Positions 1 through 9,001 of a stretch of 64,000 nt of DNA are shown piece by piece. Within the stretch, counting starts at the first letter, position 1, and each line of letters begins with the position of its first letter. The stretch covers positions 1 through 64,000 of the forward strand of contig JAXHMM010000011.1 of NCBI GenBank assembly GCA_034521445.1, read 5' to 3'. The DNA is from Balneolaceae bacterium. Lineage in GTDB: Bacteria; Bacteroidota; Rhodothermia; Balneolales; Balneolaceae. A model generated the notes under the pieces. It had not been told where the DNA came from. It ran no database searches and saw nothing but the letters and a program-made list of their open reading frames with translations. The position numbers and the translations under genes are program-made.

Positions 1-115
1 AGCCCATGCGCTTGTGCCGGAGGGTGTGATCGCTGGCGTAGAGCTGGCTGATCTCCCAGCTTACGAACACGACGATCACCATCAGCACCGCTGCGTGTAC
101 GTAGGAAATATCCAT
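1..115 (-). CDS. Membrane protein of unknown function, N-terminus only
   Basis: An ATG at 113-115 opens a minus-strand frame that stays open to the window edge (38 codons). The first residues contain one hydrophobic stretch (roughly residues 8-20, ending VIVVFVSWEI), so the protein is probably anchored or membrane embedded at its N-terminus. Too little is present to name a family. It is divergent from mfd, so the 116-299 gap should hold both promoters. Confidence 0.5.
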   Translation of the reverse strand, partial: MDISYVHAAVLMVIVVFVSWEISQLYASDHTLRHKRMG

Positions 116-299
116 AGCATTTCACTTGATAATTGTAACAATCTGGCGGTCTGAGTGAAGAAAAGCAAATACATGCCCCTCTCACCTATCCCGAGCTATT
201 TAAGGACTCCCCGGAAATGGTTACCTTGTCCGCTTTGTTGTCACCCTCGTAAGCTACTGTCGGCTACCGACGCCGTCCCGACTGAGCGAAATACCCCGC

Positions 300-3200
300 A
301 TGGCCCTGCAGACCGTATCGAAAAAACTGGAATCCGCCCTCCCCTGGAAAGGCATGGGCGAGGAGCTGGAGAGCCAGGGATGCCTGCACCTGGACCATTT
401 TGTGGGCTCCACCCCCTCCCTGCTGGCCCACCGCCTGCAAAAGCGCTACCGGCGCATCGTGGTAATCTGCCCGGACCATGAAACAGCCGAATTCTTCAAA
501 GGCGACCTGGATGCCCTGGAAGCCGACAACGCCCTTCTCTTCCCACCCACTGGCCGGAATCCCTACGACGACCAGCAGATCACCGACAGCACCCGCACCG
601 TGCAGCGTTCGGAGGTGCTGGAGGAGATCCAGAAACACGACACTTCGCTGACCGTCACCTCGGCGGAGGCGCTCTTCGACAAGATCATCTCCCCCGAGGC
701 CTTCCAGCAGTCGTCGTTTACCATCCGCACCGGCGAGGAAGTCGCCATGGAGAAGCTGCTGGAGGAGCTGGCCGATCAGAACTACGAGTCGGTCAGGTTC
801 GTGGACATGCCCGGGGAGTTCGCGCGGCGCGGCGGCATCCTGGACATCTTTCCCTACTCGGGCGAATATCCCATCCGCCTGGAGTTTTTCGGAGACGAGG
901 TGGACTCCATCCGCGAGTTCGACCCCGATTCCCAGCGTTCGGTTTCCTATCTCAACACCGCACGCCTGGTGCCGGACGTCACGCGCCTGGCGCAGGGCGG
1001 CAAGCAGCATCTGCTGAGTTATTTCGACGAGCACACCCTCCTGCTTGCCCTCAACGAGTCGCTTACCCGCGCCGACCTGGAAAACCGTTTCGGGGAGGCC
1101 GCCGAACGCTACAGGGAGCTCGAGAAGGAGGGGCGCGAGGATCTGTTGCCGCCCAAAGAGCTCTTCCTGGATCCCCATACGTTCGGACAGGTGCTGGAAG
1201 CAAGCACGCGCATCTACCTGGGAGGATTTTCAGAGCGGCGCGACGACCTGTGGAGCTGGCGCCTGGAGGCGGGTCCTCAACCCGACTTCAACGGATCCAT
1301 CAAGCTGCTGCGCGAGCGCATCGCCCGGCTCAGTGAGGAGGACACAGAAACCTGGATTCTTTGCGACAACGAGGGGCAGCGCGACCGTTTCGAGGAGCTG
1401 CTTGGCGAGCCCTCCGAGGAGCTTCGCTACCACCTGGCCATCGAAACCATCCACGAAGGATTCATCCTCCACGACCAGAAGTTGGCCGTCTTCACCGACC
1501 ACCAGATTTTCAACCGCTACCACCGCCCGAGTACCCGAAGACGGCGGCGCGCCGACAAGGGCGGCATCTCCTTCAAGGAGCTGCGCGACCTGAACAAGGG
1601 AGACTTTGTGGTGCACGTCGACTACGGCATCGGCAAGTTCGCCGGTTTCCGCAAGATCACCGTCCGCGGCGTGGAGCAGGAGTCGGTCGTGCTGCGCTAC
1701 GCCGAGGACTCCGTGCTCTACGTGAACGTGACCAGCCTCCACAAGATCCAGAAGTACTCCGGCAAGGAGGGCACCCAGCCGCGTATCACCAAGCTGGGCA
1801 GCGGAGCCTGGGCGCGAAAAAAAGCCCAGACGCGCTCCAAGGTAAAGGACATCGCCCGCGACCTCATCGAGCTCTACGCCAAGCGCAAGTCCAAGAAGGC
1901 CTTCGCCTATTCGGAGGACAACGCATGGCAGACCGAAATGGAGGCGCGTTTCGAATTTGAGGAAACGCCCGACCAGCGCGAGGCCATCGAAGCCGTAAAG
2001 GACGACATGAAAAGCGACACCCCCATGGACCGCCTGGTCTGCGGGGACGTGGGCTTCGGCAAGACCGAGGTGGCCGTACGCGCCGCCTTCAAGGCTGTGA
2101 TGGACAACAAGCAGGTGGCCGTGCTGGTGCCCACCACCATCCTGGCCGACCAGCATTACAAAACCTTCGCCAAGCGCATGAAAGACTTTCCGGTGAAGGT
2201 GGAAGTGCTCTCGCGCTTCCGCTCATCCAAGGAACAGAAGGAGGTGCTCGAGGGACTCAAGGAAGGTACGGTAGACATTGTGGTGGGCACCCACCGGCTC
2301 ACCTCCAAAGACGTGGCGTTCGACGACCTGGGCCTGTTGGTCGTGGACGAGGAGCAGCGTTTTGGGGTGCAGGCCAAGGAGAAGCTCAAGGAGTACCGGG
2401 CGACGGTGGATGTGCTGACCCTTACGGCCACCCCCATCCCCCGCACCCTGCAGTTCTCGCTCATGGGCGCGCGCGATCTGTCCATCATCAACACCCCTCC
2501 GCCCAACCGCCAGTCGGTGCAGACCGAGATTCACTCCTTTGACGAGGAGCTTATCCGCGACGCCATCCTCCACGAGGTCTCACGCGGCGGGCAGGTCTTC
2601 TTTATCCATAACCGCGTGAAGAATATCGAGGAGATCGCCTCCATGGTGCGTCAGCTCATTCCCGACGTGCGCGTACGCTTTGCCCACGGGCAGATGAGCT
2701 CCTCCAAGCTGGAGAAGATCATCGAAGACTTCTACGCCCACAAGTTCGACGTGCTCATCTCCACCAACATCGTGGAGAACGGCATCGACATTTCCAACGC
2801 CAACACCATGATCATCAACCGGGCCGACCGCTTCGGACTGTCGGAGCTGCACCAGCTCAGGGGACGTGTGGGACGCTCCCAGCGCAAGGCCTACTGCTAC
2901 ATGATCACCCCGCCCATACAGACGCTCACCGACGAGGCGCGCAAACGCCTGCTGGCCCTGGAGGAGTTCTCCGATCTGGGCGCAGGATTCAACATCGCCA
3001 TGCGCGACCTCGACATTCGCGGAGCGGGCGACATCCTGGGGGCCGAGCAGAGCGGCTTCATCAACGAGGTGGGCTTCGAGCTCTACCAGAAAATCCTCAA
3101 CGACGCCGTCCGCGAGCTCAAGGAGGAGGAGTTCAGCGAGGTATTCGAAGATGTGGAGGTGGATCTGGAGCTGCCGGAGACACAGGTGGAGCACGATCTG

Positions 3201-3662
3201 CCCGCCCTGCTGCCGTCGGACTTTGTGGCCGACAACGTGGAGCGGCTCAACCTCTACCGCAAGCTCTCGGGCGCCGATGAGCTGGAGGAGATCAACGACT
3301 GGAAGGAGGAGGTGGAAGACCGCTTCGGCACTCTGCCCCAGGCCGCACAGAATCTGCTCACCTCCTTCGTCATCAAGCTCTACGCCTCGCGCCTCTTCTT
3401 CAAGAAGGTGACGGTCCGCTCCGGGCGCATGTGGCTGGTCTGTCCCGATCCCGACAGCGAGCTGGGCAACGAATTCTACGAAAACCGCTTTCAGGACATC
3501 CTGAAGGCTCTGCAGGAGCTCGCTCCCGACAAATTTGAAGTGGTCCAGAAAAAAGACAAGGTGCGCTTCGTGGTGCACGACATCGACGGGCTGGAGGACG
3601 CCGCCACCTTCCTGAAGGACCTGCACAAGGAGCGCTTCCGGGAGGAGGTCACCCTTGCTTGA
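300..3662 (+). CDS. mfd: Transcription-repair coupling factor Mfd
   Basis: Superfamily 2 DNA translocase that removes stalled RNA polymerase at lesions and recruits UvrA. The 1120 residues are close to the usual Mfd length (about 1150). Domains in order: UvrB-like N-terminal modules (about 1-400), the RNA-polymerase-interacting CarD-like domain beginning near residue 438 (VVHVDYGIGKF), Walker A GDVGFGKT at 582-589, the DEEQ box at 683-686, TATPIPRT near 709, LRGRVGRS near 852, and a C-terminal TRCF domain. The 3' end overlaps the next gene by 8 bases, so the two are probably co-transcribed. The ATG at 300 is chosen because the UvrB-like homology starts soon after it; no strong ribosome site is visible. 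Confidence 0.97.
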   Translation: MALQTVSKKLESALPWKGMGEELESQGCLHLDHFVGSTPSLLAHRLQKRYRRIVVICPDHETAEFFKGDLDALEADNALLFPPTGRNPYDDQQITDSTRTVQRSEVLEEIQKHDTSLTVTSAEALFDKIISPEAFQQSSFTIRTGEEVAMEKLLEELADQNYESVRFVDMPGEFARRGGILDIFPYSGEYPIRLEFFGDEVDSIREFDPDSQRSVSYLNTARLVPDVTRLAQGGKQHLLSYFDEHTLLLALNESLTRADLENRFGEAAERYRELEKEGREDLLPPKELFLDPHTFGQVLEASTRIYLGGFSERRDDLWSWRLEAGPQPDFNGSIKLLRERIARLSEEDTETWILCDNEGQRDRFEELLGEPSEELRYHLAIETIHEGFILHDQKLAVFTDHQIFNRYHRPSTRRRRRADKGGISFKELRDLNKGDFVVHVDYGIGKFAGFRKITVRGVEQESVVLRYAEDSVLYVNVTSLHKIQKYSGKEGTQPRITKLGSGAWARKKAQTRSKVKDIARDLIELYAKRKSKKAFAYSEDNAWQTEMEARFEFEETPDQREAIEAVKDDMKSDTPMDRLVCGDVGFGKTEVAVRAAFKAVMDNKQVAVLVPTTILADQHYKTFAKRMKDFPVKVEVLSRFRSSKEQKEVLEGLKEGTVDIVVGTHRLTSKDVAFDDLGLLVVDEEQRFGVQAKEKLKEYRATVDVLTLTATPIPRTLQFSLMGARDLSIINTPPPNRQSVQTEIHSFDEELIRDAILHEVSRGGQVFFIHNRVKNIEEIASMVRQLIPDVRVRFAHGQMSSSKLEKIIEDFYAHKFDVLISTNIVENGIDISNANTMIINRADRFGLSELHQLRGRVGRSQRKAYCYMITPPIQTLTDEARKRLLALEEFSDLGAGFNIAMRDLDIRGAGDILGAEQSGFINEVGFELYQKILNDAVRELKEEEFSEVFEDVEVDLELPETQVEHDLPALLPSDFVADNVERLNLYRKLSGADELEEINDWKEEVEDRFGTLPQAAQNLLTSFVIKLYASRLFFKKVTVRSGRMWLVCPDPDSELGNEFYENRFQDILKALQELAPDKFEVVQKKDKVRFVVHDIDGLEDAATFLKDLHKERFREEVTLA

Positions 3663-4635
3663 ACGGATCAAGAAGATACTGCGAGAGGGCGGCGTGGCCG
3701 CCTTCCCCACCGAAACAGTCTACGGGCTGGGCGCCTACGCCTGGAACCCCGACGCCGTGCGCCGCGTCTTCGAGCTGAAGGGCCGCCCCGCCGACAACCC
3801 CCTCATCGTGCACCTGGCGTCGGCCCGCATGGCCGCAGACTTCGTCCCGGAGATTCCCGAAGACGCCCGCACCCTCATGACCGCCTTCTGGCCGGGTCCC
3901 CTTACGCTGATCCTCCCCAAAAAACCCGAAGTGCTCGACCTGGTCACCGCGGGCCTGGACACCGTGGCCCTGCGCTGGCCCGCCCATCCCCTGGCGCAGG
4001 AGCTCATCGCCACCTGTGGGCCGCTGGTGGCCCCCAGCGCCAACAAATCCGGGCGGCCCAGTCCCACGCGCCCCGAACACGTGCGCGAGGACTTCGGGGA
4101 GGATTTTCCCGTATTGGAGGCCGGCGAGACACAGATCGGGCTGGAATCGACGGTATTGGACCTTTCCCGCGAGCCCTATACCATTTTGCGGCCGGGATAC
4201 ATCGGCCGCGAACAGATCGAGAAAGCGCTGGGCAAGGAGGTGCGCCTGGCCGATTCAGAGGAGGGCGAAGAGACCGATGGCGAGATCCCCGGCCGTGTCG
4301 GACAAACAGACGCCGACGCCCCCGCCCGCAGCCCGGGCACCAAGTATTCTCATTACGCCCCCTCGGCCCGGGTGCGCTGGATGGAAGAGGGAGAAGAGCC
4401 CGGCCGGGACAACACCCTCTACCTGATACATGCCGAGACGGCGGCCGAGCGGCCCAACGTGGCAAGCTACGAAAGCGACTACGAGCGCATGGCCCGTGAG
4501 CTCTACGACCGCTTCCGGCAGGCCGACCGCGAGGGTTACGCCCAGGTTGCCCTCCGACCCTTCACTGCCGACCTCCGCCGGAGTAAGCCCGTCGCCGAAG
4601 CCCTTCACAACCGCATTTCGAAGGCTATTGGCTGA
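3655..4635 (+). CDS. tsaC: Threonylcarbamoyl-AMP synthase (TsaC/Sua5, two-domain form)
   Basis: Makes threonylcarbamoyl-AMP from threonine, bicarbonate and ATP for the universal t6A37 tRNA modification. Residues 1-200 form the YrdC fold, with KGRPADNPLIVH from residue 42 and PSANKSGRPSPT around 127-138. The rest is the Sua5 extension, recognised by PGTKYSHYAP near 227-236, so this is the long Sua5 type. The start is a TTG at 3655 inside the mfd stop region; a strong GGAGGAGG at 3640-3647 sits at the right distance and decides this start. Translational coupling to mfd is likely. Confidence 0.95.
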   Translation: MLERIKKILREGGVAAFPTETVYGLGAYAWNPDAVRRVFELKGRPADNPLIVHLASARMAADFVPEIPEDARTLMTAFWPGPLTLILPKKPEVLDLVTAGLDTVALRWPAHPLAQELIATCGPLVAPSANKSGRPSPTRPEHVREDFGEDFPVLEAGETQIGLESTVLDLSREPYTILRPGYIGREQIEKALGKEVRLADSEEGEETDGEIPGRVGQTDADAPARSPGTKYSHYAPSARVRWMEEGEEPGRDNTLYLIHAETAAERPNVASYESDYERMARELYDRFRQADREGYAQVALRPFTADLRRSKPVAEALHNRISKAIG

Positions 4636-4659
4636 GCCTGTACCTTGATGCGGACTGTA

Positions 4660-4690
4660 TTGCAATTTGTCATTATATATACGAAATTTG
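4660..4690 (+). promoter_or_regulatory. Possible promoter for the Xre/RES toxin-antitoxin pair
   Basis: An AT-rich stretch has TTG at 4660-4662 and GAAATTTG at 4683-4690. The latter matches the Bacteroidetes -7 box TAnnTTTG except at one position, with about 20 bases between the elements. This is pattern matching only. Confidence 0.3.
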
Positions 4691-4710
4691 TCTTAGCAAC
4701 CATGCCATGA

Positions 4711-5142
4711 ATGCGTTCACTCATGAATATTATAAAAGAGATTGCCACCCATTATAAGACGGATGATCAGAGCTTATATAAGCTGAGTAAAATGGCAAGG
4801 GAGGGTATCCCTTACAGCTCTTTTACCCTGATTGTGGAAGATAATCCATTCGATCTCTCCGACTGGGCGAAGTTCCTGGATATATCAGAACGAACGCTAC
4901 AGCGATACAAAAAAGAAGACACTACTTTCAGTCTCCTTCACAGCGAAAAGATCTTGGAAATAGCTCTGTTAAATTTGAAAGGTATTGAGGTATTCGGGAA
5001 TAAAGAGAATTACCATACCTGGCTTGATAGTAAGAGTATCGCACTAGGTGGAATAAAACCCAGAGAATTGCTGGATAACCATTTCGGGATAGAGCTGATC
5101 CGGGGCGAGCTGATCAGAATTGAACATGGCGTCCTTGCATGA
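4711..5142 (+). CDS. Antitoxin of a RES system (Xre/MbcA/ParS type, DUF2384)
   Basis: The protein has 143 residues (139 if the second ATG at 4723 is used). The middle has a helix-turn-helix-like segment (DWAKFLDISERTLQRYKK), and the C-terminus carries the DUF2384 signature of a PRELLDNHFG-like segment followed by LIRIEHGVLA. Proteins of this family bind and block RES-domain toxins and repress their own promoter. The stop overlaps the toxin start (ATGA), the usual coupled arrangement. Base composition is clearly more AT-rich than mfd and tsaC, which suggests acquisition. Neither start has an obvious ribosome site. Confidence 0.9.
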   Translation: MRSLMNIIKEIATHYKTDDQSLYKLSKMAREGIPYSSFTLIVEDNPFDLSDWAKFLDISERTLQRYKKEDTTFSLLHSEKILEIALLNLKGIEVFGNKENYHTWLDSKSIALGGIKPRELLDNHFGIELIRGELIRIEHGVLA

Positions 5143-5606
5143 CCGTATTCCGGCTGTGTCGCAAACCTTACAGAAATGACCTGTCGGGGAGAGGGGCGGA
5201 AATCAAAGGGGGGCGCTGGAACAGCGAAGGTGTACCCCTGCTCTATACATCGCAGTCCCGTGCCCTTAGCGTAGTAGAACTGGCCGTTCACCTGCCCCTC
5301 GGAATTCATCCCCTGGACTATTTCATGCTGACTATCACGGTTCCCGATTTTGTACCCGTACAATCATCGGAGGAAATGGGACTGCCGGCAGATTGGAAAG
5401 AACGCCTGCATTCGCAATCAACGAGGGAAATCGGCAATCAATTTTTTGACATGAATACCCACCTCGTACTGGAAGTCCCCTCTGCGGTTGTGGAGGGTGA
5501 CCATAACTACCTGGTCAACCCCCGTCATTCAGACTTTAACCAGGTAACATTAGTTGAGACGGTCCCTTTTCAATTTGACAGACGACTATTCGAGAGGGAG
5601 ATTTAG
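5139..5606 (+). CDS. RES-domain toxin (NAD+-consuming)
   Basis: At 155 residues this is the normal size for RES toxins, which degrade NAD+ and stop growth when unopposed. Visible family residues are Arg5 and Tyr11 in the first strand, GGRWN at 24-28, LLYTS at 34-38 and Glu47 in SVVELAVHL. The ATG lies inside the antitoxin stop (ATGA overlap). Function is inferred from the family and the pair arrangement; no key residue looks lost. Confidence 0.9.
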   Translation: MTVFRLCRKPYRNDLSGRGAEIKGGRWNSEGVPLLYTSQSRALSVVELAVHLPLGIHPLDYFMLTITVPDFVPVQSSEEMGLPADWKERLHSQSTREIGNQFFDMNTHLVLEVPSAVVEGDHNYLVNPRHSDFNQVTLVETVPFQFDRRLFEREI

Positions 5607-5639
5607 TTTACTCGCTCAGTCTGATCAAGGGAACGCCCC

Positions 5640-6719
5640 CTAGTCAAACACCGTGAAGGTCTGGTCGGGCTCCAGGGCCAGCACCGACTCGGTCATCAGT
5701 TCAATAAGCTGCTCCACGTCGCCCACCGAGACCGTCTCCACCGGCGAGTGCATGTAGCGCAGCGGCAGCGAAATCAACCCGCTGGGAATGCCCGTCTTCT
5801 GGTGGAATATGCTGTCGGTGTCGGTGCCCGTGCGTACGCTGTTGGCCTCGTGCTGGATGGGGATCTCCTTCTTTTCGGCCACCCCTTCCACGAACTCCAC
5901 GATACGCGGGTGGTTGGCCCCGCCGTGCTGCACCACCGGACCCCTACGCATCTTGATCTGCCCGTGCTCCTTGTTGTCGATGCCGGGCGAGTCGGTGGCG
6001 TGGGTCACATCGGTGACCAGCGCCATATCGGGCTCCAGGCGGTAGCTCATCATGCGCGCGCCGTAGCCCCCGACCTCCTCCTGTACGGAGTTGAGGGCCA
6101 TCACGTTCACTTTCAGCTCCTCGCGGCGCTCCTGCAGGTTCTTCAGAGCCTGGGCGATCACAAAACCGCCGATGCGGTTGTCCAGCGCCCGTCCGGTGAG
6201 AATGTCGTCCGACAGGTACTCGAAATCACTGGCGTAGGTGATGGGATCGCCCACCTGCACCATCTCCAGGGCCTCCTCCCTGTCGGAGGCGCCGATATCC
6301 ACGTAGATATCCTTCCAGGCCGGCTCCTTCCCTCCCCCGTTCTTGTTCTCCTGCAGGTGAATGGCGGTGTTGCCCGTCACGCCCGAAACGCGTCCCCGCT
6401 TGTTATGAATATAGACCCGTTTGGCCCGGGCAATAGTAGAGTCGCTGCCGCCCAGCTTGTTGATGTAGACAAAACCGTTGTCGTCGATGTATTGCACGAT
6501 CATCCCGATCTCGTCGCAGTGCGCCTCCAGCATGACGGTAATCACGTCGAAGCTGGTGTTCAGCTTGGCCACCGCCGAACCATAGGCGTCGGTGTCCACC
6601 TCGTCGCTGAAACGCTCGGTATACGATTTCCACACCTTCTGGCCGGCCTTCTCGAAACCGGTGGGGCTGGGCGTGATGAGCAGATCTTCCAGGAATTCCC
6701 GGGCCGCATCGTCTAACAT
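5640..6719 (-). CDS. M42 family metallo-aminopeptidase
   Basis: Cytosolic co-catalytic zinc aminopeptidase of the glutamyl-aminopeptidase/FrvX family. The 359 residues match the family length. Metal and catalytic positions are all visible: His67 and Asp69 (LEAHCDEIG), Asp180 (GRALDNRIGG), the Glu214-Glu215 pair (SVQEEVGGYG), Asp237 (VTDVTHATDSPG) and a late His in the YMHSPVET segment. These predict an active enzyme. It faces away from the thioesterase gene and converges on the RES toxin gene. Confidence 0.93.
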   Translation of the reverse strand: MLDDAAREFLEDLLITPSPTGFEKAGQKVWKSYTERFSDEVDTDAYGSAVAKLNTSFDVITVMLEAHCDEIGMIVQYIDDNGFVYINKLGGSDSTIARAKRVYIHNKRGRVSGVTGNTAIHLQENKNGGGKEPAWKDIYVDIGASDREEALEMVQVGDPITYASDFEYLSDDILTGRALDNRIGGFVIAQALKNLQERREELKVNVMALNSVQEEVGGYGARMMSYRLEPDMALVTDVTHATDSPGIDNKEHGQIKMRRGPVVQHGGANHPRIVEFVEGVAEKKEIPIQHEANSVRTGTDTDSIFHQKTGIPSGLISLPLRYMHSPVETVSVGDVEQLIELMTESVLALEPDQTFTVFD

Positions 6720-6818
6720 ATTCCTCTTTTTCCGTTATATTTTGGTCGCTTACGAGCCTGAATATAAGAATCCCGCGGACAGCCCTAAACCCAATTTACC
6801 AGCGCGAAACCGGTCCCC

Positions 6819-7280
6819 ATGGACGCACCCTCCTACGACGAATCCCTCTTCCCCCACTGGTTTCGCCTGCCGGTGCGCTTCCGCGACCTCGATCCCCTCA
6901 ACCACGTCAACAACGCCCTCTTCAACACCTACTACGAGGAGGCGCGCATCGATTTCATCCGGGAAGTGCCCGCCCTGGTGCGCGGGCTGGAGGAGGGCTT
7001 CAGCTTCGTGCTGGCTGAGATCACCATCCGCTACCTGCATCCGGCCGAATTCCCCGACACTCTGCTGATCGGCACAGGCATCACGGACACGGGCAACAGC
7101 AGCATCAGCAGCTACCAGGCCGTCTTTTCGGGGGAGGAGAATCGGCTGCTCTCCACCGCCCGGGCCACGGGCGTCTGGTTTGACGTGGAGGCGGGACGGC
7201 CCGCGCGCCTGCCCGACCTCCCCGACCCGGAGGCTTTCCGCCCCGACGAACGCATGCTAAGCTATCGCGACCATGGATAA
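6819..7280 (+). CDS. Hot-dog fold acyl-CoA thioesterase (YbgC/4HBT-like)
   Basis: The 153-residue protein has the 4HBT signature FRDLDPLNHVNNALF at 21-35; Asp25 is the expected catalytic acid and the following helix (YYEEARIDFI) is typical. Such enzymes hydrolyse acyl-CoA or aromatic-CoA thioesters; the substrate cannot be told. The last 8 bases overlap the start of the HD phosphohydrolase gene, so the two are likely co-translated. A link to menaquinone (DHNA-CoA hydrolysis) is possible because no separate MenI is seen in the window, but that is speculation. Confidence 0.88.
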   Translation: MDAPSYDESLFPHWFRLPVRFRDLDPLNHVNNALFNTYYEEARIDFIREVPALVRGLEEGFSFVLAEITIRYLHPAEFPDTLLIGTGITDTGNSSISSYQAVFSGEENRLLSTARATGVWFDVEAGRPARLPDLPDPEAFRPDERMLSYRDHG

Positions 7281-8541
7281 GAGCACCCAGTACAAAATTT
7301 TCAACGATCCCATCCACGGTTTCATCACCGTGCCCAAGGGCACCATCCTGCGGCTGATTGATCATGCGAATGTGCAGCGCCTGCGCCGCATCAAGCAGAT
7401 GGGCCTGGGCTACCTTGTTTTCCCCGCCGCCGAGCACTCGCGCTTCTCTCACGCCATCGGCGCCATGGAACTGGCCCAGCGCACCCTCAACAACCTGCGC
7501 GAGAAAGACACCACCATCAGCGAGGCCGAGTACGAGGCCACCCTCATCGCGGTGCTCATGCACGACGTGGGACACGGTCCCCTCTCCCACACCCTGGAGT
7601 ACGACCTCATCACCGACTTCCACCACGAAATGATGACCCTGGCGGTGATGAAAAGGATGAACAAGGAGTTCGACGGGGCCCTGGACCTGGCCATCAAGAT
7701 CTTCACCGGGCAATATCCCAAAAAGCCCTTTTTGAATCAGCTCATTTCCTCGCAGCTCGACATCGACCGGCTGGACTATCTGAAGCGCGACAGCTTTTTC
7801 ACGGGCGTCTACGAGGGCTCGGTGGGCATTGACCGCATCCTGAAGACCATGCGGGTGCACAAGGGCAACATCGTCATCGAAAAGAAGGGCATCTACGCCA
7901 TCGAGAACTACATTCTGGCGCGCCGGCTCATGTACATGCAGGTCTACCTGCACAAGACCGTGCTCAGCGCCGACAAGCTGGTGCGAAACATCTTCGCCCG
8001 CGTGCGCCAGCTCATCGACCGAGGCATCAAGCTTTACCACCCTTCCCCTTCCATGGAGTATTTTCTGAAAAAGAAGCCCTCCGCCAAAAAGGGCATCAGC
8101 GGGGAGATCCTCGACCGCTACCTGGATCTGGATGACAACGACGTCTTCCAGAGCATCAAGTACTGGCAGAAATCCAGCGATCCCGTGCTGGCTGACCTCT
8201 GCCGGCGATTTCAGTCGCGTACCCTTTTCCGCACGACCTTTACCGGGGGACGCAAAATTACCAAGAAGATGAAGGAGGAGGTTAAACGGAAGACCAGGGC
8301 GGTGCTGGAGAAGCAGGGGCTGCCAGCCGATGAGGAGGCCGCCTCCTACTATTATGCCTTCGACCGCAGCTACAGCGAAGCCTACAAATACGAAAAAGAG
8401 GGCATCTGGATCCTGGAGGGCAAAGAAAAAGCGGTGGAGTTCTCAAAAGCCGCTGACACCGACAATATTATTGCGCTCACCGAGCCCGTGGTGAAGCCCT
8501 TCATTGTGCACTTGAAGGATTTTGAAATTGAGGGGATTTAA
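7273..8541 (+). CDS. HD-domain phosphohydrolase (dGTPase-like/YwfO type)
   Basis: The 422-residue protein begins with NDPIHGFITVPKG, typical of this HD subfamily. Metal ligands are visible: His60 (SRFSHAIGAMELA), His97-Asp98 (LMHDVGHGPLSH) and Asp163 (SQLDIDRLDYL). Relatives hydrolyse dNTPs or (p)ppGpp-like nucleotides. The C-terminal third is lysine-rich and less conserved. It is the last core gene before the cassette island, and its stop is followed by about 180 bases of unassigned sequence. Confidence 0.88.
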   Translation: MDKSTQYKIFNDPIHGFITVPKGTILRLIDHANVQRLRRIKQMGLGYLVFPAAEHSRFSHAIGAMELAQRTLNNLREKDTTISEAEYEATLIAVLMHDVGHGPLSHTLEYDLITDFHHEMMTLAVMKRMNKEFDGALDLAIKIFTGQYPKKPFLNQLISSQLDIDRLDYLKRDSFFTGVYEGSVGIDRILKTMRVHKGNIVIEKKGIYAIENYILARRLMYMQVYLHKTVLSADKLVRNIFARVRQLIDRGIKLYHPSPSMEYFLKKKPSAKKGISGEILDRYLDLDDNDVFQSIKYWQKSSDPVLADLCRRFQSRTLFRTTFTGGRKITKKMKEEVKRKTRAVLEKQGLPADEEAASYYYAFDRSYSEAYKYEKEGIWILEGKEKAVEFSKAADTDNIIALTEPVVKPFIVHLKDFEIEGI

Positions 8542-8720
8542 TACTTTCACCTTGCCAGTTCCTGCATTGGCGGGAGGGTCGAGACGATTATTCGACGCTC
8601 CAAAAAGACGACCAACAAACCTTTAAATCTCTAATCACGGGCGTAGCTGTTTAGGTGAAGCTTTCACAGAATGACTGAGATTCTCGTCCGGCTAGCCACC
8701 CGGCCCCGAATTGATAAGCC

Positions 8721-8952
8721 ACATAAGTCCATAGACGCTTCCCCTTTGGGAAGTAGTCTCAGATAAACGCCTGGACAACAATTAATGTCCAATTGACCGA
8801 AGAACTGTTACTATCACTGTAAATAAATAGGATAAATAGAGCTGAAATTATTAGTGAAAACAGGTGTCCACCAGCCCTTCCAACAGGTCATAGAAAAGGT
8901 GTGGGAAGAGATGCCTTTCTAATACATAAACGCGTTAATGCGTGGGTTATAT
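8721..8952 (-). other. Degraded attC site (site A), 3' end of the cassette array
   Basis: On the plus strand the right arm reads GCGTTAATGCGTGG then GTTATAT (8946-8952), aligning with the right arms of the three clear attC sites. The first bases GTTATATGG are an exact reverse complement of the left end of site B, the expected signature of one cassette. A partner left arm is recognisable only weakly at 8719-8740 (CCACATAAG, then TCCATAGACGC). There the recombination-point C is a G, and the arms are unusually far apart (232 bases). It is probably inactive. Confidence 0.4.
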
Positions 8953-9001
8953 GGCGGCTCTTGTTTGCTATAGTTGAAGTTTAAACTAGTTTAAGATTCG
9001 T

